Of a stretch of DNA of 8,912 nt, positions 1-8,912 are shown one piece after another (the stretch's first letter is position 1; each line of letters opens with the position of its first letter). The translations under genes were made by a program, and so were the position numbers. The stretch is taken from NCBI GenBank assembly GCA_021851625.1, contig JAJZCX010000041.1, positions 1-8,912 of the forward strand. The letters run 5' to 3'. This stretch comes from Acidobacteriota bacterium. GTDB taxonomy: Bacteria > Acidobacteriota > Terriglobia > Terriglobales > Acidobacteriaceae. The notes beneath the pieces were generated by a model, which was not told the origin of the DNA, ran no database searches, and worked only from the letters and a program-made list of their open reading frames with translations.

Positions 1-57
1 TGGATGCAGACAACGGGACTTTGGCTCCATGCGCAGCGCGGTATATTTCTCCAAATT

Positions 58-927
58 TTAGGGGAGATGGCCGAAGTGGATACGCTCGGTTGCCGGGATG
101 GCATGGGGATGCGCGTTCAGCGCAAGCACGGCGAGCAGGGCCTCGAACTCAACTTGGCGGGATGCAAGCAGGCGCGTGCGGGTTGCGCGCAGTGCATCGT
201 CCACGTATGCGGGATGGCAGACCAACTCCCACGTGCCTGCGGGAAGGTTTGCCAGCAGAGAACGCAGCGTTGTTGCATCGAGAGTGCCGGTGGCCAGCAC
301 GCCGAGGCTGCCCTGGGTGGTGCGCAGGCCGGAGGCGCGCACGGTGCGCAGAAATTGCGTGCGCAATGTGCGCAGCAGATGCACCTCCACGCGACGAGCC
401 AGCGGGGCGTGCGGGGTTGCCTGCACACTCCACGCGGGTTCAAAGGGATTGCGAATGGCGTGTACGGCGTGATTTTGCGCCGCGCGCAGCACGGGTCGCA
501 GCACGCGCGCGAACATGTGCGTGTGCTTGTGCGTGTCGATGTGCGTGGGTTGGATGCCGAGTGCGCGCAGCCTGGCGATTTGTGCGGCGGCCTCGCGCTC
601 GATGTGCATGGGATCAATGCGACCGAGCAGCAATGCGCGCAAGAAGCCACCCAGCGTGGAATGGAAAGCGGGGCGCGCGCTGGTGGGGTCGAGCAGCGTG
701 GCGATGGTCTCTGGCGGCGCGACAGGCTCGCCATCGACGAGGACAACATGACAGCCGACGCCGAGCGAGGGATGCGCTTGCGCCATGGCGACGGCCTCTG
801 CGCAGGCTGGTGCGGCAGCCATCAATGTGGCCGAGGTCAAAGCGCCCGCTTGATGCAGTTCGAGGATGGCGCGATTGATGCCCGGCGTCAGGCCGAAGTC
901 ATCCGCATTGATGAGGAGCGAGTGCAC
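58..927 (-). CDS. YdjC/HpnK-family carbohydrate deacetylase
   Basis: A 289-residue protein of the YdjC/ChbG fold, whose members are metal-dependent deacetylases of N-acetylated sugars. The subfamily called HpnK sits with hopanoid biosynthesis genes. Visible motifs are the N-terminal NADDFG (Asp9, Asp10), CH at His60, HIDTHKHTH (His129, Asp131, His133) and WELVCHPAYVDD near the C-terminus (Glu234, His238). These match the family's metal-binding and catalytic positions, and the length is normal for the family. The start is GTG at 925-927. It is the only usable start, because an in-frame TGA lies two codons upstream and NADDFG normally begins within the first ten residues. No clear Shine-Dalgarno precedes it. 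No hopanoid genes are visible beside it, so substrate and pathway are open; the HpnK name is a resemblance, not a demonstrated assignment. Only 57 nt of downstream sequence lie in the window. No signal peptide is seen, so the protein is probably cytoplasmic. Confidence 0.9.
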   Translation of the reverse strand: MHSLLINADDFGLTPGINRAILELHQAGALTSATLMAAAPACAEAVAMAQAHPSLGVGCHVVLVDGEPVAPPETIATLLDPTSARPAFHSTLGGFLRALLLGRIDPMHIEREAAAQIARLRALGIQPTHIDTHKHTHMFARVLRPVLRAAQNHAVHAIRNPFEPAWSVQATPHAPLARRVEVHLLRTLRTQFLRTVRASGLRTTQGSLGVLATGTLDATTLRSLLANLPAGTWELVCHPAYVDDALRATRTRLLASRQVEFEALLAVLALNAHPHAIPATERIHFGHLP

Positions 928-930
928 GGC

Positions 931-1014
931 TCAGTCTATCAATTCGAGCGGCGGGAAATCGCGCGCAGGTGCGGGATGTGCGGGCAACACGGGGCGAAAT
1001 TTGCGATAGACTGA
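931..1014. repeat. Spaced 10-bp perfect inverted repeat between hpnK-like gene and tRNA
   Basis: TCAGTCTATC at 931-940 is the exact reverse complement of GATAGACTGA at 1005-1014. The similarity continues weakly inward: AATTCG on the left, and AAATTTCG after GC when the right arm is read in reverse complement. The arms lie 64 nt apart and almost fill the divergent spacer. Each arm reads outward toward one of the flanking genes and contains TAGACT, a 4/6 match to a bacterial -10 hexamer, 6 nt from the GTG start on the left and 24 nt before the tRNA on the right. No good -35 hexamer is visible at the usual spacing for either. The repeat may be a pair of divergent promoter elements, an operator pair, or a long-loop structure. 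The sequence alone does not decide. Confidence 0.6.
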
Positions 1015-1036
1015 AGGCAGCGAAGGCTGCCCGTGG

Positions 1037-1113
<77 letters not shown>

Positions 1114-1201
1114 GAAATGATCTGTCGGCGTGCGCGATCTTCTACACCCAAGCAAAATATCCGGTGCCACGGAGAACATGCCGCACAGGTGTTGCCTAAA
1201 A

Positions 1202-1215
1202 GCGGAAATCTCCGC
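1202..1215. other. Small GC-rich stem-loop in the leader of the GGDEF-EAL gene
   Basis: GCGGA (1202-1206) and TCCGC (1211-1215) form a perfect 5-bp stem with a 4-nt loop. It lies in the 180-nt spacer between the tRNA and the GGDEF-EAL gene. On the plus strand it is followed by ACAAAAT, not a T-run, so it is a poor terminator for the tRNA. On the minus strand the stem is followed by TTTT, which looks more like an intrinsic terminator, but no minus-strand gene needs one there. It may be chance or an mRNA leader structure. No confident promoter was found elsewhere in 1114-1293. Confidence 0.3.
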
Positions 1216-1293
1216 ACAAAATAGCAGAAAATTTCGCACCCACGTATCCATTTCTGGACTATTGTGATGGGATAGGCAAAGGCGGAGCCGAAG

Positions 1294-3495
1294 ATGCCAC
1301 TCCAGCACACAAACAAAGTTGATCTATCGAAGCGTTTTGTGACGGAAGGATTGCTGGCCGGGGTCTGCCTGATGTTGCTGTTGGTGTGGGTGGAGCATCT
1401 GGGTCTCTTTTTGTTTGGTGCGGGGATGCAGCATTGGGTGACGACATTTTCACTGCCGCTGTGGCTGCTACCGGGGCTGGCTGGGTTGTTGCTGGGTCTG
1501 TTGGTATATGCGGCGCGTGAGGCCAATCGCATCCGTGGAGGGCATGCCCGCCTGGCGGGATTTTTGTTGCACATGCACAAGCATCTCGACGCGGAGGGAC
1601 CCTTTGCGCAACGGATGCAGCACGTGTTGCAAGACCTGTGTGCGCAATCCAAATCCATCGAATGCGCGCGGGCGATTCTGATTAGTCGGACAGAGTTTTC
1701 CGTAGTCGCCAACCGGCAGAAGCCCTACGCACAGGAACCCGATGCCGCTGGATGCGGAGAGGCTGCATGGTCCGTGGTAAGCGTGTCAGGCGGGGATGGA
1801 ACGGATGTGCGTGACGAAAAGCACTCGGCTTGCTGCGAAAGTCTGTGGGCGTACTTGTCCACAGAAGAAGCTGCTGCGGGGCAGATCTTGGTGACGGGCG
1901 TCTGTCAATCGTACTCTGCAAACCCCACGCAGACACTACCGCACGGACACTGCTTCATTCCCCTGTTGAGCCATGGCGTGGTGGAAGGTGCGTTGGCCAT
2001 GGAGACAGAGGCGCATGTGCAATTGCATGCCGTGACGCGTGAGGTGCTGGGGATGTTGGGTGCCGCACTGGGCGGAGAACTGGCGCAGGAGCGCTTGCGG
2101 CAGCAGATGCACCGATTGGCGCACTTTGACCTACTGACAGGACTATTGAATCGCACGCAATTGCTGGAGCGGTTGCAGCAGGCTTTTGTGGCCACACAGA
2201 GTAGTCGGCAGTGGGGAGCGGCCCTGCTGCTGGACTTGGATCACTTCAACCCCATCAATGATCTGTATGGATATGCTGCCGGGGATTTTTTTCTGCGCTC
2301 CATGGGCCAGCGATTTGGGGTGGGGTTGCGCAAGCGCGATACGGTGGCCCGGTATGGCGGGGATGAGTTTGTGATTGTGTTGGAAGACTTGGGCTTGACG
2401 CAGGAGGCTGCACTGCGCGCCGTCGAGCGCGTGGTGCAGAAGCTGCGCCTGCTGGCCTCCGACTTGGTGAAGCTACCGGGCGGCGATGCTTCCGTATCGG
2501 TGAGCATGGGCATTGCACTCTTTCCCACCCCGGACCAGGCGGGGGCCGAGGAGATTTTGCGCCAAGCCGACATTGCGCTGCATCGCAGCAAGGAGTCAGG
2601 GCGGGATGGGGTGAGCATCTTTACAGCAGCGATGGCCACCGATCTGCGCCGCCGCCGCGCCTATGACCAGCCACTGCGTGGTGCACTGGCCAGAAACGAA
2701 TTTTCTTTGGCGATGCAGGCCAAGTGCAATGCGCAGGGCAGGATTCAGGGCGCTGAGGTTTTGTTGCGGTGGGAGCATCCCGGCCTCGGCCCGGTTGCGC
2801 CGGATATTTTTATTCCGCTGGCAGAGGAGAGCGGTGCGATTCTGGAGATTGGCGAATGGGTGCTGCGGCAAAGCTGCATCCTGCTGGCACAGACCGCGCA
2901 TCTGAGCCAGCAATACGCACTCTCCGTCAACGTCAGCCCGCGGCAGTTGCGTCAGCCAGGCTTTGCCTCCATCGTGCGCAACATTTTGGAGGAGACCGGT
3001 GCGCCGGCTCCGCGACTCACGTTGGAGGTGACCGAAGGGCAGTTTCTGTCGCGCATTGACAACGTGGTGCAGGTGCTCGAGGAGGTGCGTGCCTTGGGCG
3101 TGCGCATTTCGATTGATGATTTTGGCACGGGCTACTCCTGCCTGTTCTATCTGCAAAAACTGCCGCTGGACGAGTTGAAGATCGACCGCAGCTTTGTGCA
3201 ATCTGCGCCCAAGGACGCCAACCACGCCGTGTTGATCGATGCCATTTTGTCGATTACATCCCAATTGGGGCTGGACGTGGTGGCCGAAGGCGTGGAGACA
3301 CGTGCGCAATTGGAGTTTCTGGCCGCACGCGGTTGCACGCGCTTCCAAGGTTTTTATTTTGGACAGCCGCAGCCCGTGCTGGAATTTTTGACAGCGCTGC
3401 ATTCCCACAATGGCGATCGCCAACATGAGACCGAAATGGGACTGCTCGCCTTTCGACCCTTGCGCGCCGATAAAGCGGATGTGCGCCGGCAGTGA
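1294..3495 (+). CDS. Membrane-anchored GGDEF-EAL c-di-GMP cyclase/phosphodiesterase
   Basis: A 733-residue protein predicted to make and/or degrade cyclic di-GMP at the inner membrane. Two hydrophobic segments (about residues 19-42 and 48-73) precede a poorly conserved region (about 85-260) that could be a degenerate GAF-like sensor. The GGDEF domain has DLDHF at 314-318, the signature GGDEF at 355-359, and an RxxD inhibitory site (Arg346-Asp349) five residues before it. Two deviations are visible: the usual lysine of DxDxFK is Asn319, and the usual GHxxGD reads GYAAGD. The EAL signature is EVL (488-490) followed by Leu-Arg-Trp. The other phosphodiesterase motifs are intact: NVSPRQ, LEVTEG, DDFGTGYS (Asp608, Asp609), KIDRSFV, EGVE (665-668) and the terminal QGFYFGQP. 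Both activities are therefore plausible, with the phosphodiesterase the safer prediction. The ATG start has GGAG at 1284-1287, and an in-frame TAG at 1273 excludes earlier starts. The kinase gene follows 118 nt later on the same strand. Confidence 0.95.
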   Translation: MPLQHTNKVDLSKRFVTEGLLAGVCLMLLLVWVEHLGLFLFGAGMQHWVTTFSLPLWLLPGLAGLLLGLLVYAAREANRIRGGHARLAGFLLHMHKHLDAEGPFAQRMQHVLQDLCAQSKSIECARAILISRTEFSVVANRQKPYAQEPDAAGCGEAAWSVVSVSGGDGTDVRDEKHSACCESLWAYLSTEEAAAGQILVTGVCQSYSANPTQTLPHGHCFIPLLSHGVVEGALAMETEAHVQLHAVTREVLGMLGAALGGELAQERLRQQMHRLAHFDLLTGLLNRTQLLERLQQAFVATQSSRQWGAALLLDLDHFNPINDLYGYAAGDFFLRSMGQRFGVGLRKRDTVARYGGDEFVIVLEDLGLTQEAALRAVERVVQKLRLLASDLVKLPGGDASVSVSMGIALFPTPDQAGAEEILRQADIALHRSKESGRDGVSIFTAAMATDLRRRRAYDQPLRGALARNEFSLAMQAKCNAQGRIQGAEVLLRWEHPGLGPVAPDIFIPLAEESGAILEIGEWVLRQSCILLAQTAHLSQQYALSVNVSPRQLRQPGFASIVRNILEETGAPAPRLTLEVTEGQFLSRIDNVVQVLEEVRALGVRISIDDFGTGYSCLFYLQKLPLDELKIDRSFVQSAPKDANHAVLIDAILSITSQLGLDVVAEGVETRAQLEFLAARGCTRFQGFYFGQPQPVLEFLTALHSHNGDRQHETEMGLLAFRPLRADKADVRRQ

Positions 3496-3602
3496 AACGT
3501 GTGTGCGAACAGGGACAGTGACGCTGTAGCGAGCCGAGTCGGGACGATCCTTGCTGCGTGATTGGCTTTGGCCCAGGCCCGGTGAGCGATTGGCAGAACG
3601 GT

Positions 3603-3607
3603 GGGAG
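3603..3607 (+). promoter_or_regulatory. Ribosome binding site fixing the hybrid kinase start
   Basis: GGGAG lies 6 nt before ATG 3614. This favours that start over the longer in-frame TTG at 3551, which would add 21 residues and has no comparable site before it. Confidence 0.7.
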
Positions 3608-3613
3608 CATTCG

Positions 3614-5896
<2,283 letters not shown>

Positions 5897-5927
5897 AATT
5901 CTCGAAGGACAAGAAACAAACGCGCCG

Positions 5928-5942
5928 CAAGCGCTACGCTTG
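5928..5942 (+). other. Perfect 6-bp hairpin between kinase and Hpt genes
   Basis: CAAGCG (5928-5933) and CGCTTG (5937-5942) form a perfect stem with a 3-nt CTA loop. It ends 2 nt before the AGGAG that starts the ribosome-binding region of the Hpt gene. No T-run follows, so it is not an intrinsic terminator. It might tune mRNA processing or translation between kinase and Hpt, but chance is possible for a stem this short. Confidence 0.4.
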
Positions 5943-5950
5943 ATAGGAGT

Positions 5951-5955
5951 GGGAG
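5951..5955 (+). promoter_or_regulatory. Ribosome binding site fixing the Hpt start
   Basis: GGGAG lies 8 nt before ATG 5964, and a second purine-rich AGGAG is at 5945-5949. The in-frame ATG at 5802 lies inside the kinase gene and would add 54 residues with no similarity to Hpt proteins, so 5964 is preferred. Confidence 0.65.
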
Positions 5956-5963
5956 CAAGCCCG

Positions 5964-6335
5964 ATGGAGCAGAACATGCAAGTGCAGGATGAAGCCGTCG
6001 ATTTTCAAGAGCTGCTGGTGCGCGTCGAACAGGATCAGGATCTGATGCAGGAGTTGTTCGCCATGTTTCGGGAGGAGTATCCGCGGCAGCGGCTCGCATT
6101 GCAGCAGGCGGTGGATGCAATGGCTATGCCACAGATACAGGCTGCCGGACATACGCTGAAGGGCATGTGCGCCAACTTGGCTATGAAACCTTCGGCGCAG
6201 GCTGCGGCGCGTGTGGAGATGGCGGGCAAAGAACAGAATGCCACGGAATTGCCCGGCGCTCTAATTGCATTGGATGAGGCAATTGTCGTGGTGATGCGGA
6301 TACTGGACCGAAGCCAGGCAGGAGAGCCGGCATGA
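5964..6335 (+). CDS. Free-standing histidine phosphotransfer (Hpt) protein
   Basis: A 123-residue soluble protein predicted to shuttle phosphate between the receivers of the upstream hybrid kinase and the receiver of the downstream cyclase. The Hpt signature AGHTLKGMCANL places the phosphorylated histidine at His63, with the lysine and glycine typical of HxxKG. The rest is predicted helical, with heptad-like leucines and alanines, and the size fits a single four-helix Hpt bundle. No catalytic ATPase or receiver is fused. It starts 67 nt after the kinase stop and overlaps the response regulator by 4 nt (ATGA at 6332-6335), so Hpt and regulator are probably translated together and in fixed ratio. 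The kinase lacks its own Hpt, which makes this protein its likely obligate partner. Family assignment is firm; partner assignment follows from gene order. Confidence 0.92.
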   Translation: MEQNMQVQDEAVDFQELLVRVEQDQDLMQELFAMFREEYPRQRLALQQAVDAMAMPQIQAAGHTLKGMCANLAMKPSAQAAARVEMAGKEQNATELPGALIALDEAIVVVMRILDRSQAGEPA

Positions 6336-7294
6336 AGATTTTGATCGCCGACGACGAATACATGTCACTGCATTTGCTGCGCGCCACGCTGGAGCGCGCT
6401 GGCTATGAAGTCGTGGCGGTGGACAATGGTGTTGCCGCGGCGGAGATTCTCTGCCGTGCAGAAGGGCCACGCTTGGCGCTGCTGGATTGGATGATGCCGC
6501 AGATGGACGGCCCCAGCGTTTGCCGTGAGGTGCGCCAAAAACGCAATCAGCAATATGTGCACATCGTTCTGTTGACCTCGAAAAATTCCACGCAAGAGAT
6601 TGTCGCCGGTCTCGAATCTGGCGCAGACGATTATTTGGTCAAGCCCTTCAATCCCGATGAACTCAAAGCGCGTCTGCGTACTGGCTTGCGCATTTTGCAA
6701 TTGGAGGACAGCCTGGTGGAGGCGCGCGAGAATATGCGCTATCAGGCCACACACGATTCGCTGACCACACTTTTCAATCGCGGCATCATCATGGAGTTGC
6801 TGACCAAGGAACTGACGCGCTCCACGCGCGAACGTGATTGCACCATGCTCTTGCTCGGCGACTTGGATCACTTCAAGCAGATCAACGACACGCGCGGTCA
6901 CGTGGTGGGTGACGAGGTGTTGCGCGAGGTGGCGCGCCGCCTGGTCGGTTCTGTGCGCTCGTATGATTACGTGGGTCGTTATGGCGGCGAGGAGTTTCTG
7001 ATCGTGCTCAACAATTGCGACCCGGAAGGCGTGATGGCGCGCGCCGAAGAGGTGCGCATGGCCATTGGCCGCGCACCGGTGGCCGCCAGTACGGGGCCGG
7101 TGCCAATCACGATGAGCTTTGGCGTGCTGATGAGCCGCGATTGGCCCGCCCTGCCCGCCGATGAATTATTGTGCAAAGTCGATGCGGCACTCTACGAAGC
7201 CAAGAACGACGGGCGCAATTGCTGCCGTCTGGCCAAACCCGCTGCGCGCGAAGCCGCCGTGCACACCATGGAACTTCGCCGCGCACATTTGTGA
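6332..7294 (+). CDS. Response regulator diguanylate cyclase (REC-GGDEF)
   Basis: A 320-residue output protein of the phosphorelay, making c-di-GMP from two GTP when activated. The N-terminal receiver (about 1-120) has Asp7/Asp8, phosphoacceptor Asp52 (LLDWMMPQMDG), Thr82 and Lys104 (LVKPF), all the residues needed for phosphorylation. A helical linker (about 120-145) leads into a GGDEF domain starting near THDSLTTLFNR. The metal and substrate motif DLDHFKQIND is intact, GHVVGD is present, and the signature is GGEEF at 218-222. An RxxD product-inhibition site (Arg209-Asp212) precedes it by five residues. The order REC-GGDEF with one receiver is that of WspR; PleD has two receivers. The ATG lies in the 4-nt overlap with the Hpt stop and is preceded by GGAG at 6321-6324. 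The last 25 residues or so extend past the GGDEF fold with no recognisable motif. The gene ends 19 nt from the convergent lipoprotein gene. Confidence 0.96.
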   Translation: MKILIADDEYMSLHLLRATLERAGYEVVAVDNGVAAAEILCRAEGPRLALLDWMMPQMDGPSVCREVRQKRNQQYVHIVLLTSKNSTQEIVAGLESGADDYLVKPFNPDELKARLRTGLRILQLEDSLVEARENMRYQATHDSLTTLFNRGIIMELLTKELTRSTRERDCTMLLLGDLDHFKQINDTRGHVVGDEVLREVARRLVGSVRSYDYVGRYGGEEFLIVLNNCDPEGVMARAEEVRMAIGRAPVAASTGPVPITMSFGVLMSRDWPALPADELLCKVDAALYEAKNDGRNCCRLAKPAAREAAVHTMELRRAHL

Positions 7295-7313
7295 TGCGGG
7301 CGCGCTCGATCTG

Positions 7314-8822
7314 CTACTCCGGCACGCCGTCGAGGACTTCGGCGCAATCCATGCGCAAGGTGCCATTGTCGTTGAAGACTAAACCATAAAAGCGCACCAC
7401 GCTGCCCACGGCGATGGGATTCGTATTGAGCATCTGCGTGTTGTTGTCTGCATAGACCACCACCTGGCTGGGATTGGTTAGCAGCGTGGTTTGCCCTGGC
7501 TGCACAGCAAGCGCCGGGAAAAGATCATACGAAGCCAGAGTGATCGTATAGGTCGTAAAGTTTCCGCTGCTGCCGATCGCGCTCACCGTGCCGTTGAGTG
7601 TTTGCGGTAGCAACGTCATCGTTGTGGCTGGAATATATGGGTAGCCACCGGGAACGGTTAGCGTATGCGTACTGATGAAAACATTCTGGCCCGTCACCAT
7701 ATTCGCGCCGGTAAAGCTGGCGGTAAAGGGGAGATTCTGGAGGTTAGTGAACTGCCCTGATGTTAGAAAAGTAGTATTGCTGTAACTGTAATCATATCCA
7801 CCCGCGAGACTCTTATAGCCCTGCGAGTTCACACCAAAATTAGCCAACTCTGGTACATGTTCGTCCTTGAACTGCAACGGACCAAATATCATGGTCAAAT
7901 TTGTGGTGTTCGTATCATAGACTGCTACTCGCGTGGCCAGTAGCGAGCCATCCGCTTGCAATGCCACGTCCATATCCACAGGCATGCCTGCGGCAAGTTG
8001 CGAAAATCCTGCGACCCCTTGATAAACAGTGTTGCTGCTGGTACTGGCCGACCAGTTGGGACCGTATGGCCCGTAGATAAATGGCCCTACCTCTGTCACC
8101 ACATTGAAGCTGGTGCTACTGGCATCGACGGAAGCAATCAGTCCGAGAAGGCCAGCCGCCTTGCCATTAGTACTGTTGGTGGGTTGGGCCGCGATGGTCA
8201 CTGGGGTTAGGTTGAAGGTCGGCGTGATGGTATAGGAATTTTGGGCATTGGGATTCGGCGCTTGGCTGCAGGAGCCAGGGGTCCAAGTTGCCGATTGGGC
8301 CACCTGTAAATCCAGCGCCAACCCCTCCGCCGTACCCGTGATCGTAATCGGCGCGGGCAGGTTTACCGTTACTTGGGAAGGCAGCGTATATCCGTAAGAG
8401 AAATAAGAATTCTCCAGGCCGCCGGTAGAGGGATTCAGGAAAACGCAGGCGAATCCAGAGCTTCCAATGGATGCAGTGGCGGAGACGTAGATGCCTTGTG
8501 GGACGCTCACGGTCAACAACGGTTCTGCTGTGCCATTTAGGTGGATGAAATCGGCGTTATCCTGGGGCGAGGCTGTCAAACTGACCGTGCCACCCGCCGC
8601 ATTGGTCAATGTGATGGAGTTTATATCCATGCCGAACTTGGACAACTTATTGTTTGCGGTGCTTGTTGCCAGCAAGGTGACGCTGGAGTATGCCTGCTTT
8701 GGAAGTGAATTTGTTGGCATATTGCCGCCGCAGCCAGCTAGAAATGCGATTGTGCAGCCAGCTAGAAACAGTAGTGCTTTGTTGCGAGTAGGATGAGAAA
8801 AAACACGCGGATAGTTTTTCAT
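7314..8822 (-). CDS. Large secreted lipoprotein, DUF4382/DUF5666-like
   Basis: A 502-residue predicted lipoprotein of unknown function. The N-terminus has basic residues, a hydrophobic stretch, and two LAGC lipobox motifs with cysteines at residues 23 and 31. Cys31, followed by Gly-Gly-Asn, is the likelier lipidation site. The mature part is rich in Thr, Ser, Asn, Gly and Val, with predicted beta strands and no enzyme motif. Residues after the lipobox (SVTLLATS to IGSSGF) recall DUF4382. Segments beginning GLLGLIASVDASS and LNGTVSAIGSS, each ending in a strand after a 'DG/NGTL' turn, recall DUF5666 repeats. These names are my impression of style and need a profile search. ATG 8820-8822 is chosen because GAGG sits 6 nt upstream; in-frame ATG at 8832-8834 and GTG at 8844-8846 are less well placed. 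It converges on the cyclase gene and no functional link is evident. Surface or outer-membrane attachment is likely. Confidence 0.85.
   Translation of the reverse strand: MKNYPRVFSHPTRNKALLFLAGCTIAFLAGCGGNMPTNSLPKQAYSSVTLLATSTANNKLSKFGMDINSITLTNAAGGTVSLTASPQDNADFIHLNGTAEPLLTVSVPQGIYVSATASIGSSGFACVFLNPSTGGLENSYFSYGYTLPSQVTVNLPAPITITGTAEGLALDLQVAQSATWTPGSCSQAPNPNAQNSYTITPTFNLTPVTIAAQPTNSTNGKAAGLLGLIASVDASSTSFNVVTEVGPFIYGPYGPNWSASTSSNTVYQGVAGFSQLAAGMPVDMDVALQADGSLLATRVAVYDTNTTNLTMIFGPLQFKDEHVPELANFGVNSQGYKSLAGGYDYSYSNTTFLTSGQFTNLQNLPFTASFTGANMVTGQNVFISTHTLTVPGGYPYIPATTMTLLPQTLNGTVSAIGSSGNFTTYTITLASYDLFPALAVQPGQTTLLTNPSQVVVYADNNTQMLNTNPIAVGSVVRFYGLVFNDNGTLRMDCAEVLDGVPE
8730..8768 (-). repeat. 15-bp direct repeat duplicating the lipobox
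   Basis: GCAGCCAGCTAGAAA occurs at 8730-8744 and again at 8754-8768, a period of 24 nt or eight codons. On the coding (minus) strand each copy encodes Phe-Leu-Ala-Gly-Cys, so the signal sequence carries two consecutive lipobox cysteines in frame. Confidence 0.9.
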
Positions 8823-8828
8823 GCAAAA

Positions 8829-8832
8829 CCTC
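8829..8832 (-). promoter_or_regulatory. Ribosome binding site of the lipoprotein gene
   Basis: Read on the minus strand, GAGG lies 6 nt before ATG 8820-8822. This supports that start over the two longer in-frame alternatives. Confidence 0.6.
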
Positions 8833-8859
8833 ATTCGACTACTCACTCTGTCCTACTAC

Positions 8860-8875
8860 GACAAACTTCCTTGTC
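8860..8875 (-). other. Short inverted repeat in the lipoprotein leader
   Basis: GACAA (8860-8864) and TTGTC (8871-8875) flank a 6-nt centre, 38 nt upstream of the lipoprotein start. Further upstream on the minus strand, TATAAA (8896-8901) could be a -10 element, but its -35 would lie beyond the window edge. Both are weak and offered only as candidates. Confidence 0.25.
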
Positions 8876-8912
8876 TTGCCGTCAGGGGATAACAATTTAT
8901 ACGTCTGAGAAG

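Noticed and set aside
1..30. Possible start of a further minus-strand gene at ATG 28-30
   Set aside because: Only ten codons lie in the window, no Shine-Dalgarno precedes it, and nothing identifies it.
4..1014. Long plus-strand open frame (336 codons) across the deacetylase gene
   Set aside because: It is antisense to a gene with clear YdjC motifs, has Cys/Gln/Arg/Gly-rich low-complexity composition, and shows no known motif. It is a GC-rich shadow frame.
3551..3613. Longer kinase start at TTG 3551
   Set aside because: The extra 21 residues look non-native and lack a Shine-Dalgarno, while ATG 3614 has GGGAG at good spacing.
7208..7229. Imperfect 22-nt palindrome near the end of the cyclase gene
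   Set aside because: It has two central mismatched pairs per arm, no T-run on either strand, and lies in conserved coding sequence, so it is not credible as a terminator.

Overview
The window looks like a chromosomal segment from a moderately GC-rich, Gram-negative, diderm bacterium. An acidobacterium (Terriglobia type) is my best guess. The guess rests on the large Ala/Ser/Thr/Asn-rich lipoprotein at the right end, which resembles the DUF4382/DUF5666-type lipoproteins common in that group, and on an HpnK-like deacetylase of the kind found with hopanoid genes. This is inference from protein style, not a database match.

Layout. (1) Positions 58-927, minus strand: a YdjC/HpnK-family carbohydrate deacetylase with a GTG start. 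(2) A 109-nt divergent spacer carrying a spaced 10-bp inverted repeat, then a tRNA-Val(TAC) gene at 1037-1113, plus strand, with an encoded CCA end. (3) A 180-nt leader, then a membrane-anchored GGDEF-EAL protein (1294-3495, +). (4) A three-gene run on the plus strand: a membrane hybrid histidine kinase with PAS-HisKA-HATPase-REC-REC architecture (3614-5896), a free-standing Hpt protein (5964-6335), and a REC-GGDEF response regulator (6332-7294). The Hpt and regulator genes overlap by the 4-nt ATGA junction. (5) Convergent with that run and only 19 nt away, a large secreted lipoprotein on the minus strand (7314-8822), followed by its presumed leader up to the window edge.

How it works together. 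The central 6 kb reads as one c-di-GMP signalling locus. The kinase autophosphorylates at His240 and passes phosphate to one or both of its receivers (Asp533, Asp681). The Hpt protein (His63) then carries it to Asp52 of the REC-GGDEF protein, whose cyclase has an intact GGEEF site and an RxxD inhibitory site. The upstream GGDEF-EAL protein keeps nearly all residues of both a cyclase and a phosphodiesterase, so the cluster could both make and degrade c-di-GMP. The individual domain families are well known. The less routine aspects are the dual-receiver kinase with a detached Hpt feeding a cyclase, and the paired GGDEF-EAL protein. I see no CRISPR array, transposase, phage gene or other mobile element.
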